Under the pieces are notes generated by a model. The model was not told the origin of the DNA. It did no database searches and saw only the letters and a list, made by a program, of their open reading frames with translations. A DNA stretch of 20,329 nucleotides from Stenotrophomonas_A sp035539015 (lineage in GTDB: Bacteria > Pseudomonadota > Gammaproteobacteria > Xanthomonadales > Xanthomonadaceae): NCBI GenBank assembly GCA_035539015.1, contig DATLJF010000262.1, forward strand, positions 1 through 20,329, given 5' to 3'. Of this stretch, positions 14,964 through 20,316 are shown piece by piece. Every line of letters begins with the position of its first letter. Within the stretch, counting starts at the first letter, position 1. Made by a program: the position numbers and the translations under genes.

Positions 14964-15280
14964 AAAGGATTTCTCTTGTTGCTTGTGCGGGCCTGGGCCT
15001 ATGGCTCGTCGCCGGAAGCGCGTTCGGCGCGCAAGTCCGTGGTCGGGTGGATTTCTATGGCCCGTCGGGCGTGTTCCCCATGGTCAACGCGCAGGTGACG
15101 CTGTGCTCGGCGCCGAACGCCTGCGCGCCGGCAGTAATGACCGGGGCCGATGGGATGTACTACCTGATGATCGAACCGGGGAACTACCAGCTGGTGATCA
15201 ACGGGATGCAGAAGCAGCAGCTTTCGATTCCGCCGGGAGTGCCGTTGTTTGATGTTTCGCCGGTGCCGGGGAATCGGTGA
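14960..15280 (+). CDS. small secreted protein with Ig-like (carboxypeptidase-regulatory-like) domain
   Basis: A 106-aa exported protein. The signal peptide is residues 1-24 (MKRISLVACAG, ending AFGA). The mature part reads VRGRVDFYGPSG.FPMVNAQVTLCS...MTGADGMYYLMIEPGNYQLVI. This is the pattern of the carboxypeptidase-regulatory-like/prealbumin beta-sandwich (V.G.V......P...A.V.L......TD..G.Y....PG.Y.L.I). Two cysteines (CSAPNAC) may form a disulphide. It is ATGA-coupled to the two-TM protein gene, so the two may act together at the envelope. Family fold is likely; function unknown. Confidence 0.85.
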   Translation: MKRISLVACAGLGLWLVAGSAFGAQVRGRVDFYGPSGVFPMVNAQVTLCSAPNACAPAVMTGADGMYYLMIEPGNYQLVINGMQKQQLSIPPGVPLFDVSPVPGNR

Positions 15281-15285
15281 AGGCA

Positions 15286-15304
15286 CGCGGCCTGCAAGGC
15301 CGCG
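15286..15304. terminator. GC-rich hairpin after the secreted-protein gene
   Basis: A perfect 8-bp stem CGCGGCCT/AGGCCGCG with loop GCA, 5 bases after the stop codon. No U-tract follows, so it may act with Rho or only stabilise the mRNA 3' end. It lies between two convergent genes. Confidence 0.5.
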
Positions 15305-15333
15305 CGCCCTCAATCACAGCCACGCAGCCGCTG

Positions 15334-15768
15334 TTATGCGGATGCCCTAGCGGACCACTTCTTGTGACGAGTGCGCGTGGTCGGGGGCGGCGGCGGTAGT
15401 TCCATGCGCGTGAGCACTACCGCGTTGTGCAAGAACTCTACGCGTAAGTCGTCGCCATCAACGATCCCCATCTGCGCCAGCCAGCCACCTCGTAGCCGGA
15501 TAGAGGGAACGCAGCGGTCGGAATGAGCATAGTGACTTGATCCGATCCGGCAGGTACTTGGCCGACGCGGACGGGAGCGCTTGTAGCCCGCCTGGACCTT
15601 GGCCGCCTCGGCGGCGTTCAGCGCGGCGATCTGCTCCTCGGTGAGCATGGGCGTAAGCGTGGGTTCTACCCAGACCAGGTTGCAACACGGTGCGGACGCT
15701 TCGTCCTTTTTGTGCTCGCGTTTGTAGGTGTGATTGCAGGGGATGGGATTTCTATTGCGGGAACGCAT
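15334..15768 (-). CDS. SymE-like toxin family protein
   Basis: A 144-aa protein. The segment at about 73-122 (CRIGSSHYAHSDRCVPSIRL, then RGGWLAQMGI and a stretch ending VVLTRME) matches the SymE pattern: S.Y......P.I.L.G.WL...GF..G....V.....LV.T. This is an AbrB-like swapped-hairpin fold. In E. coli SymE is an SOS-induced toxin acting on nucleic acid and held down by the antisense RNA SymR. The extra N-terminus (1-72, with TEEQIAALNAAEAAKVQAG) and the Pro/basic tail make it longer than the 113-aa E. coli protein. The ATG at 15768 has an excellent AAGGAGG 6 bases upstream; ATG 15648 would give 104 aa. Family call moderate; toxicity is inferred. Confidence 0.72.
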   Translation of the reverse strand: MRSRNRNPIPCNHTYKREHKKDEASAPCCNLVWVEPTLTPMLTEEQIAALNAAEAAKVQAGYKRSRPRRPSTCRIGSSHYAHSDRCVPSIRLRGGWLAQMGIVDGDDLRVEFLHNAVVLTRMELPPPPPTTRTRHKKWSARASA

Positions 15769-15793
15769 GCTGGACCTCCTTGGCCGACGGAAG

Positions 15794-15816
15794 CCCGTCG
15801 CCGGGTTGGCGACGGG
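15794..15816. repeat. perfect 9-bp hairpin in the symE-like upstream region
   Basis: CCCGTCGCC, loop GGGTT, GGCGACGGG. It lies 26-48 bases upstream of the start codon of the symE-like gene, so it would be in its mRNA leader or in an antisense RNA from the opposite strand. Confidence 0.8.
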
Positions 15817-15817
15817 T

Positions 15818-15894
15818 GTCGGGAGGCCGAAAAAACCGCATACACTCGGTGCGACTTATTCCCCTAAGGGTCTTTTATTCGTCGCCCTCCCGAC
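15818..15894. repeat. 9-bp inverted repeat flanking a 59-bp AT-richer segment
   Basis: GTCGGGAGG (15818-15826) and CCTCCCGAC (15886-15894) are exact inverted copies. The segment between has A6 (T6 on the minus strand) next to a 4-bp stem CGCA/TGCG. It could hold promoters for the symE-like and DUF3800 genes or an antisense RNA; I cannot place a convincing promoter. Confidence 0.6.
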
Positions 15895-15964
15895 GCGAAA
15901 GCACGCGCCGTCCACACTCATTAGACATGAGTGTGAAACCTACCGATCACGGCACAGGGCACCG

Positions 15965-16643
15965 ATGTATGTGGAGTTTTTCGGACTCCTTGGGCACAGC
16001 TTGACGCTGTCGACCAAGCGGCTCAATCGGGAAAGTGCACCTGTGTTTGTACGAATTCTACTCACCGCGTTACCAAAAAGTGAGTGGATGCGGGAGATGC
16101 GAAAGCTGGTTGAGTAGCGGACCTGCGGGGCCCATCTTTGGCCGCGAGCAGGTCCGAACATCGTTTCATGACAGGCTGTCGCGAATTTTCTCCGAGTGCG
16201 AGTACACACTGATCTATAGCGTGATTGACAAACAGGAGTACGTGAGGCGATACGCAACCCCGGCCAATCCATACGATGTCTCGATGAGCTTTGTGCTTGA
16301 GCGAGCTTTCCTTGAAATGAAAAGCTTAGGTCAACGGAGCCGGAGAACACACGTCATCGTTGAATGTCGAGGTCGAGTAGAGGATGCGCAGCTGACCACC
16401 GCCTTCGAGCGAATAGTGAACGGAAACAACGCATGCGGCAGGGCTCTGCCCTTTGATCTAATCATGGTGCCCAAGAAATCAAATTCCTGCGGTCTTCAAT
16501 TGGCGGACCTGGTGGCACGGCCAGTAGGCATTCGCGCGATTAGGCCAAATCAACCGAACCGCGCGTACGAAGTGATCCGCGGAAAGATTCGGCGTGACGC
16601 TTATGGCAGAGCGGAGGGCTACGGAGTCAAGCGGTGCCCCTAA
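15965..16643 (+). pseudogene. DUF3800 protein gene, decayed at the 5' end
   Basis: The 3' part, about 16120-16643, reads like an intact DUF3800 C-terminus: REQVRTSFHDRLSRIF, CEYTLIYSVIDK, NPYDVSMSFVLER, then GLQLADLVARPVG and RPNQPNRAYEVI, ending EGYGVKRCP. The 5' part is spread over frames. The expected acidic start motif (D-E-S-G-x-H-S-L) appears split: SDS in the frame of the C-terminus, ended by TGA at 16002-16004, and GHSLT plus APVFV in another frame that stops at 16115-16117. The segment between those motifs and the C-terminal part also looks short. An ATG at 16035 could express 202 residues, but the conserved first strand would be missing. DUF3800 proteins are RNase H-like and often occur in mobile or defence contexts. 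Base composition is lower in GC than the neighbours. Confidence 0.68.
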
Positions 16644-16650
16644 AAGCGAA

Positions 16651-16668
16651 GGGCCCCTTGCGGGGCCC
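16651..16668. terminator. 7-bp hairpin after the DUF3800 remnant
   Basis: GGGCCCC, loop TTGC, GGGGCCC, 8 bases after the DUF3800 stop. Rightward it has no U-tract; leftward it is followed by UUCGCUUUUA, so it would work better on a leftward transcript. Confidence 0.5.
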
Positions 16669-16804
16669 AGCGCCGACCGGATATTTCCAGTCCGACTTGA
16701 ATATGGATGCTCCGGTGGTAGCAAGCAGTTGTCAACCCCTTGCCAGCATGCAGCCGGAGCGCACATTCACAACCATCACAACGCCGCGCAAAGCACGAAA
16801 CGAA

Positions 16805-16826
16805 AAACGAGCCCTTCGGCTCGTTT
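16805..16826 (-). terminator. intrinsic terminator downstream of the tRNA-Phe end
   Basis: A 9-bp stem (AAACGAGCC/GGCTCGTTT, 4-nt loop). On the minus strand it continues into TTCGTTTCG after the stem's own T's, a good U-rich tail. It lies 32 bases beyond the tRNA 3' end, where a native tRNA terminator would be, and supports the view that sequence to the left is the original chromosomal flank. Confidence 0.75.
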
Positions 16827-16857
16827 CGGCAAAACCACAAATTTTCATAGTTTTACA

Positions 16858-16905
16858 TGGTGGCCGGGGAGGGAATCGAACCCCCGACACGGGGATTTTC
16901 AATCC
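16858..16905 (-). tRNA. tRNA-Phe(GAA) 3' fragment = att site of the integrative element
   Basis: The minus strand reads GGATTGAAAATCCCC (part of the anticodon stem, loop TTGAAAA, anticodon GAA), variable GTGTC, a T-arm with GTTCGATTC, acceptor CCCGGCC, A73 and an encoded CCA. tRNA identity stops at 16905: the next bases break the two outer anticodon-stem pairs, and no D-arm or 5' acceptor (expected GGCCGGG) follows. It is therefore a 48-nt fragment, not a working gene. Such 3' duplications are what tyrosine integrases leave at the far end of an element inserted in a tRNA gene. Confidence 0.9.
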
Positions 16906-16980
16906 AGCGCCGACCAGGCGAAAACTCCATAAAAAGCCGCACCCGACGGCGACCTCATTGTAATTCTGGTGTAATCGTGC

Positions 16981-17553
16981 TCACCCGAACTCACCGGAAG
17001 ACGGGGTGCGAGGCGCTGCATCGACTCGTAGATTCAGCGACCGGATCAAGTCCAGAATCGCGTCAGTCTCTTTCGCGTATTGCTCCAATTCCGCAGCCAG
17101 GTAGAGTCCAGTTGCGGCCCACTCTTCCGGGCTCCTCGCATGCTCTTCGTTCCCGAACACGTCCGCCATGCCATGCAGCTTAGTGAGATTGCCCAAAAGC
17201 GTGCCGAACTGGTTCGCCTGGTCCTCGGGAAGGACGTGCAATCTTGAAACGGATGCCTTGACGGAATTGGCCTGATAGGTCTTCAAGCGTGCAAGAACGG
17301 ATTGACGCCAGGACTGATCGTGAACAAAGCTCGCGATGTTGGTCTTCAGCCAGTCAGCCTGTGCCTTCAGATGCATTTTCAGAATGGCCAACTCAGGATA
17401 GATGTAGGAGAGGATGATGCGCCCCTCTTTGACCCGATCGTCTTGAGCGATCCTTGCTTGAACTGTTCCGAGTCGCCACACGGCATAACCCACGCCTAGC
17501 GCCACGACGGCATTGATGTAATCCGGTACTGCACCGAAGTCCACATCGCTCAT
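16981..17553 (-). CDS. one-TM protein of the integrase operon, unknown function
   Basis: A 190-aa protein I do not recognise. A short N-terminus (MSDVDFGAVPD) precedes one hydrophobic helix at about 12-30 (YINAVVALGVGYAVWRLG). The rest is a soluble, mostly helical, charged domain (31-190) with no enzyme motif or signal cleavage site. The predicted topology is an N-terminal anchor with the domain probably cytoplasmic because of the basic residues after the helix. Its start overlaps the integrase stop by ATGA, and GGGGTG precedes it. Being third in the RHH-int operon and next to the att border, it could be a cargo or superinfection-exclusion gene, but that is inference from position only. Confidence 0.85.
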   Translation of the reverse strand: MSDVDFGAVPDYINAVVALGVGYAVWRLGTVQARIAQDDRVKEGRIILSYIYPELAILKMHLKAQADWLKTNIASFVHDQSWRQSVLARLKTYQANSVKASVSRLHVLPEDQANQFGTLLGNLTKLHGMADVFGNEEHARSPEEWAATGLYLAAELEQYAKETDAILDLIRSLNLRVDAAPRTPSSGEFG

Positions 17554-18740
17554 CTCTGTGCACCCCTTTTTAGCGTCGTGTTGGGAGGTACTTGTTTGCG
17601 CCTAGGACGACCCCGCGTCGATTGCAGCTTGTAGGCGCCCGCCAGCTTATCCATCGCTTCGGCCATGGCGCCGGCGTGCGTGTAGCGCTCCACCATCGCT
17701 CGCGACTTCCATCCGCCCATGGCCTGCAGCGTAGCCGCATCGACGCCTGCGTGCGCTGCGTTCGTGGCCATCGTGTGGCGCATCTTGTGGGGCGTGATCA
17801 CCGCGGCCAGGCCGGCAGCCTTCACTACGCGCCGGAAGGCCTTGTAGACGTTCGTGGCGTGGCCGCTGCTGCTGGTGCTGCTGGGGAACAGCCATTCGCT
17901 GCTGTGATCCTGCAACCGCTCGCCCAGATAGGCGCACAGCTCCGCGGTCATGGGCTGCTGGCGTTCGCCGGCCTTGTCACGATCGACCCACAGCACGCGC
18001 CGGCGCAGGTCCAGCTCGTCGACGCGGATCCGCAGGATCGCTGACAGGCGCATGCCGGTGTGCAGGCCGACCATGCAGAACGTCATGACGTGCTCGTTCG
18101 GATCGTCCACCGCGGCGCGCAGCAGCGCCTGGATCTCGGCGGGCTTGAGGTAGACCGGCTTGGATTGCGGCTCCTTCAGCAGCTTCACCCGGAACGGCAG
18201 GCCCGGCAACAGCGCCAACTCCTCGGCATTGGCCGCTAGGCCGAGCAGGTGGCTCACCACGGCCAACTCTCGGTTGACCGTGCCCGGGGTAGCGCCCTCC
18301 TTCTGGCGGGCCGCTGCGTATTTCCTGAGATCGGTCTGCGTGAGGGCTGATAGCTGGATCGACCCCAGCAGCCGGTAGACGTGCTGCTTCAGGCGCGCCG
18401 TCTTCTTGGGTATGTCCTTCCCGCCGGTGGCCTCCAGGTGCTCGAGGTAGAGCTTGCCGGCCTCGCGGAACGTCACCGCCCTCGCCTTCCTCACCCCGTG
18501 CGCCTTCTCGTGCTTGCCGGCCTTGAGCCTGGCGACGACCTCCTCTGCCTGGGTGCGGGTGAAGCCCTGCGACTCCATGCCGACGACCTGGTGATGCCGG
18601 CGCCGGCTCACCATCACGTTGACCGCCCAACGGCCATCGCCGCCTTCCAAGCGCGTGTACGTGATGCCACGCTCGCTGACCGACTGTCCAGGCTGCAGGC
18701 CACGCAAACCCGCGCGCGTGAGCTTGGAGAAGGCGCTCAC
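17550..18740 (-). CDS. int: tyrosine recombinase / site-specific integrase
   Basis: A 396-aa integrase expected to recombine attP with the tRNA-Phe 3' end. Residues about 20-75 form an N-terminal arm-binding domain and 85-175 the SAM-like core-binding domain. The catalytic domain has R231 in LHTGMRLSAIL, a likely K256, H318-x-x-R321 in TPHKMRHTMATNAAHAG, W344 in GGWKSRAMVERY (in the place of the second His, as in many phage integrases) and nucleophile Y353. All essential residues are present. The start codon is GTG at 18740, overlapping the RHH gene stop (GTGA), and the stop overlaps the next start (ATGA). The gene lies 645 bases from the att fragment and probably depends on the RHH gene's promoter. 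Confidence 0.96.
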   Translation of the reverse strand: MSAFSKLTRAGLRGLQPGQSVSERGITYTRLEGGDGRWAVNVMVSRRRHHQVVGMESQGFTRTQAEEVVARLKAGKHEKAHGVRKARAVTFREAGKLYLEHLEATGGKDIPKKTARLKQHVYRLLGSIQLSALTQTDLRKYAAARQKEGATPGTVNRELAVVSHLLGLAANAEELALLPGLPFRVKLLKEPQSKPVYLKPAEIQALLRAAVDDPNEHVMTFCMVGLHTGMRLSAILRIRVDELDLRRRVLWVDRDKAGERQQPMTAELCAYLGERLQDHSSEWLFPSSTSSSGHATNVYKAFRRVVKAAGLAAVITPHKMRHTMATNAAHAGVDAATLQAMGGWKSRAMVERYTHAGAMAEAMDKLAGAYKLQSTRGRPRRKQVPPNTTLKRGAQR

Positions 18741-19168
18741 TCGTCTTCCCTGCCTGTTTCTGCAGCGACACGACGACCAAGATCCTCGATTAGCCGATTG
18801 GCCTCCTCCTCAATCCGATCTAGCTGATCCTGCGCGATCTTGAGATTCCGTTGAGACCGGTCGAGGTCAGCTTGGACCCTGCCGAGCTCTTTTTTTGCCT
18901 CGGGAGTGCGCGCCTTCTGCAACTCGCGCGCGCTGCCCTCCAAGAGTGCTACTGCCGACTTCCAATCCACTACTTTTCGCTGCGCTTCTTGAATCTCGTC
19001 AAGGCGCCGCTCGATCAACATGTAGGTCAACGGTGCGGAGAAGGTCGATTCAAGCCGCCACACGATTTCCGCATTGAGGGAGCGTCCGGCCTCCGCCGCG
19101 GCAGCCTCAAGCCGCGATTTGAGTTCAGGGGGCAATCGCAGTCCAAAGGGGTTTATGTCTCGGCTCAT
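18737..19168 (-). CDS. Arc-type ribbon-helix-helix regulator with long coiled coil
   Basis: A 143-aa DNA-binding protein. Residues 1-45 follow the Arc/Mnt pattern: MSRDINPFGLRLPPELKSRL, then the helix AAAAEAGRSLNAEIVWRLE (strand FGLRLP, helix A, SLNAEIV, helix B). Residues about 50-135 are charged heptad-like helix (RLDEIQEAQRKV, LGRVQADLDRSQRNLKIAQDQLDRIEEE), probably a coiled coil for oligomerisation, far longer than in Arc (53 aa). It is first in the operon with int. No good Shine-Dalgarno is visible before the ATG at 19168; an operator copy lies 10-20 bases upstream. It most likely represses its own promoter and the divergent one through the palindromes at 19178-19244. Confidence 0.9.
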   Translation of the reverse strand: MSRDINPFGLRLPPELKSRLEAAAAEAGRSLNAEIVWRLESTFSAPLTYMLIERRLDEIQEAQRKVVDWKSAVALLEGSARELQKARTPEAKKELGRVQADLDRSQRNLKIAQDQLDRIEEEANRLIEDLGRRVAAETGREDE

Positions 19169-19177
19169 CTGCGTGGT

Positions 19178-19188
19178 TACACGGTGTG
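19178..19188. promoter_or_regulatory. operator copy 1 (TACACGGTGTG)
   Basis: One base off the perfect palindrome TACAC-G-GTGTA. It occupies the ribosome-binding region of the RHH gene, so bound protein could block the start of transcription or the leader. Confidence 0.75.
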
Positions 19189-19198
19189 TTGACTTGGG

Positions 19199-19204
19199 AT
19201 TCTA
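19199..19204 (-). promoter_or_regulatory. likely -10 box of the RHH-int operon (TAGAAT)
   Basis: TAGAAT matches five of six bases of the sigma-70 -10 consensus. The -35 (TCGAAG, 17 bases upstream) is weak. Operator copy 2 overlaps it and fills half of the spacer, a standard repressor position. Confidence 0.5.
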
Positions 19205-19213
19205 CACGGTGTA
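19203..19213. promoter_or_regulatory. operator copy 2 (TACACGGTGTA)
   Basis: A perfect 5+1+5 palindrome centred 25 bp from copy 1. It lies within the presumed leftward promoter and just after a rightward TTGACT (19189-19194) that resembles a -35 box. Confidence 0.8.
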
Positions 19214-19229
19214 ACCATATGCTTCGATG

Positions 19230-19244
19230 GCTACACGGTGTAGC
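19230..19244. promoter_or_regulatory. operator copy 3 (extended palindrome)
   Basis: GCTACAC-G-GTGTAGC, a perfect 7+1+7 palindrome centred 29 bp from copy 2. It lies 16 bases upstream of the AlpA-like start codon, so it is placed to control the rightward operon. Confidence 0.8.
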
Positions 19245-19260
19245 TACGAACGGAGGAAAG

Positions 19261-19488
19261 ATGAATACGAGCACAGAACCGGCGATTTTGGTGCGGGACC
19301 GAATGTCGGTGCCGAAAGCCGCCGCCTACTTAGGAATCGCAAAAGGCACCCTCGACAAGATGCGGGCTTCGGGTCGCGGCCCTCGCTTCATTCGACTCGG
19401 AAGCCGGGTGTTCTACCGAAAGGGCGACTTGGACGCCTACCTCCAGGCGAATGTCGTCGAAACCGCGGACAGCCGCGCGACCGCTTGA
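19261..19488 (+). CDS. AlpA/excisionase-like helix-turn-helix protein
   Basis: A 75-aa protein with a winged HTH of the MerR/excisionase type (HTH_17) at about 13-64: RMSVPKAAAYLGIAKGTLDKM is the HTH, GRGPRFIRLGSRVFYRKGDL the wing, and DAYLQAN the closing helix. Such small proteins next to tyrosine integrases act as excisionases or as activators of int (AlpA of CP4-57). GGAGG lies 5 bases upstream of the ATG. It is divergent from the RHH-int operon across the operator region, so it probably sets the opposite state (excision) of the switch. Confidence 0.9.
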   Translation: MNTSTEPAILVRDRMSVPKAAAYLGIAKGTLDKMRASGRGPRFIRLGSRVFYRKGDLDAYLQANVVETADSRATA

Positions 19489-19500
19489 AGGGAGGGCGCC

Positions 19501-19599
19501 ATGCCTTCCGAGTCCAGAAATACAAACGGCTCGAGCGTTTGCCGCGCCCGAGCCGTTCAAGCCATGACCGAACCCTACCAAGGAACGACAAGACTATGA
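19501..19599 (+). CDS. 32-aa leader ORF coupled to the next gene
   Basis: A 32-residue reading frame (begins MPSESRNTNGSSVC, ends YQGTTRL) with a strong GGGAGG 6 bases before the ATG. Its stop overlaps the start of the 97-aa gene by ATGA. The product has no recognisable domain. The coding region contains a 9-bp hairpin (19525-19557). The good ribosome site plus exact coupling argue that it is translated, perhaps as a leader peptide that governs the next gene rather than as a functional protein. Confidence 0.6.
   Translation: MPSESRNTNGSSVCRARAVQAMTEPYQGTTRL
19525..19557 (+). promoter_or_regulatory. hairpin within the leader ORF
   Basis: AACGGCTCG (19525-19533) pairs exactly with CGAGCCGTT (19549-19557) across a 15-nt loop. 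There is no U-tract, so translation control or RNA processing is more likely than termination. Confidence 0.6.
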
Positions 19600-19889
19600 G
19601 AGCCATCCTACAACATCCTGCGCCCGCCGCAATGCCCGATGCCAGAAACGCCGATCCTGGCGAACAGCCTGCCATGGACCGCCAAGTCACCACGCGCGAC
19701 CTATCCCGACTGGCCCTGAAAGACGAGGCCGACGAGATCGTAGTCAAGTCGCTGGCGCTGTCGCAGTGCCTGCAGTACGCGAAGCAGGCCATCCAGGACG
19801 ATGACGGCGAGACGATCGACGGCGTCACCTGGATCCTCAACGACAACTTGCGACGCTTGCGAGAGATCGTGAAGCGATTGGGGCGCTGA
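19596..19889 (+). CDS. 97-aa element protein, unknown
   Basis: Not recognised. The first 30 residues are Ala/Pro-rich and probably disordered (MRAILQHPAPAAMPDARNAD). Residues 35-97 are helical and charged (LSRLALKDEADEIVVKSLALSQCLQYAKQ, then ILNDNLRRLREIVKRLGR) with one cysteine. There is no signal peptide or TM segment. AAGGAA lies 12 bases before the ATG, so translation probably depends on coupling to the 32-aa ORF. The next gene starts 1 base after its stop. Small size and position fit an early regulatory protein of a mobile element. Confidence 0.82.
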   Translation: MRAILQHPAPAAMPDARNADPGEQPAMDRQVTTRDLSRLALKDEADEIVVKSLALSQCLQYAKQAIQDDDGETIDGVTWILNDNLRRLREIVKRLGR

Positions 19890-19890
19890 C

Positions 19891-20316
19891 ATGAGCGCCG
19901 TCATCATCCATTTCCGCCCTCGCGCCGTGAACCGGCTTGATGCACGCATCGGCGAACCCGGCCCCAAAGGCCAACAGCTTGCGGCCCTGATCGCTTCTCG
20001 TTTCCCTGACGAAGGCCACGAGGGTCGCATTGAACAGCTCACCTCGTTGATCGCCGACCGAGCGCGCTGCAAGCCCGCCGAGCACCGGCCGGAAGCGGGC
20101 CATGCGCCGCGAGAGTACTTCTCGAGCCTGATGGGCGGCAGCGACGGCGCAATCGCGACCGCTTTCCAGATCGCGGCCTGGGCGCAGTCTGCGCGCGCGC
20201 TGCCCTCCATCGCGGCATTCATGGACCGCTGGGGCATGTCCAGGGCGACCGCTTATCGCTACAGGCGGAAGCTGATCGACTCTGGCCTGTTGTCGACCTC
20301 CAAGGGCCGCCAATGA
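19891..20316 (+). CDS. HTH-domain element protein
   Basis: A 141-aa protein. Residues 1-70 are variable and basic. Residues about 74-100 form a helix (YFSSLMGGSDGAIATAFQIAAWAQ). Residues 104-135 form a helix-turn-helix (LPSIAAFMDRWGMSRATAYRYRRKLIDSG), where GMSRATAYRYR is the recognition part. There is no catalytic motif. The start lies 1 base after the previous stop and its own stop overlaps the next start by ATGA. It is likely a DNA-binding regulator of the rightward operon or a replication-associated protein; I cannot say which. Confidence 0.85.
   Translation: MSAVIIHFRPRAVNRLDARIGEPGPKGQQLAALIASRFPDEGHEGRIEQLTSLIADRARCKPAEHRPEAGHAPREYFSSLMGGSDGAIATAFQIAAWAQSARALPSIAAFMDRWGMSRATAYRYRRKLIDSGLLSTSKGRQ

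Noticed and set aside
15640..15768. A plus-strand promoter for a SymR-like antisense RNA
   Set aside because: I found no pair of -35/-10 boxes with acceptable spacing, so the antisense RNA is only proposed, not annotated.
16858..16935. A complete tRNA-Phe gene
   Set aside because: No 5' acceptor strand or D-arm is present; identity stops inside the anticodon stem at 16905.
16634..17183. Overlapping rightward frames containing peptides such as GRGGNRTPDTGIFN and MVAGEGIEPPTRGF
   Set aside because: These are translations of the antisense of the tRNA-Phe fragment, a well-known source of false proteins.
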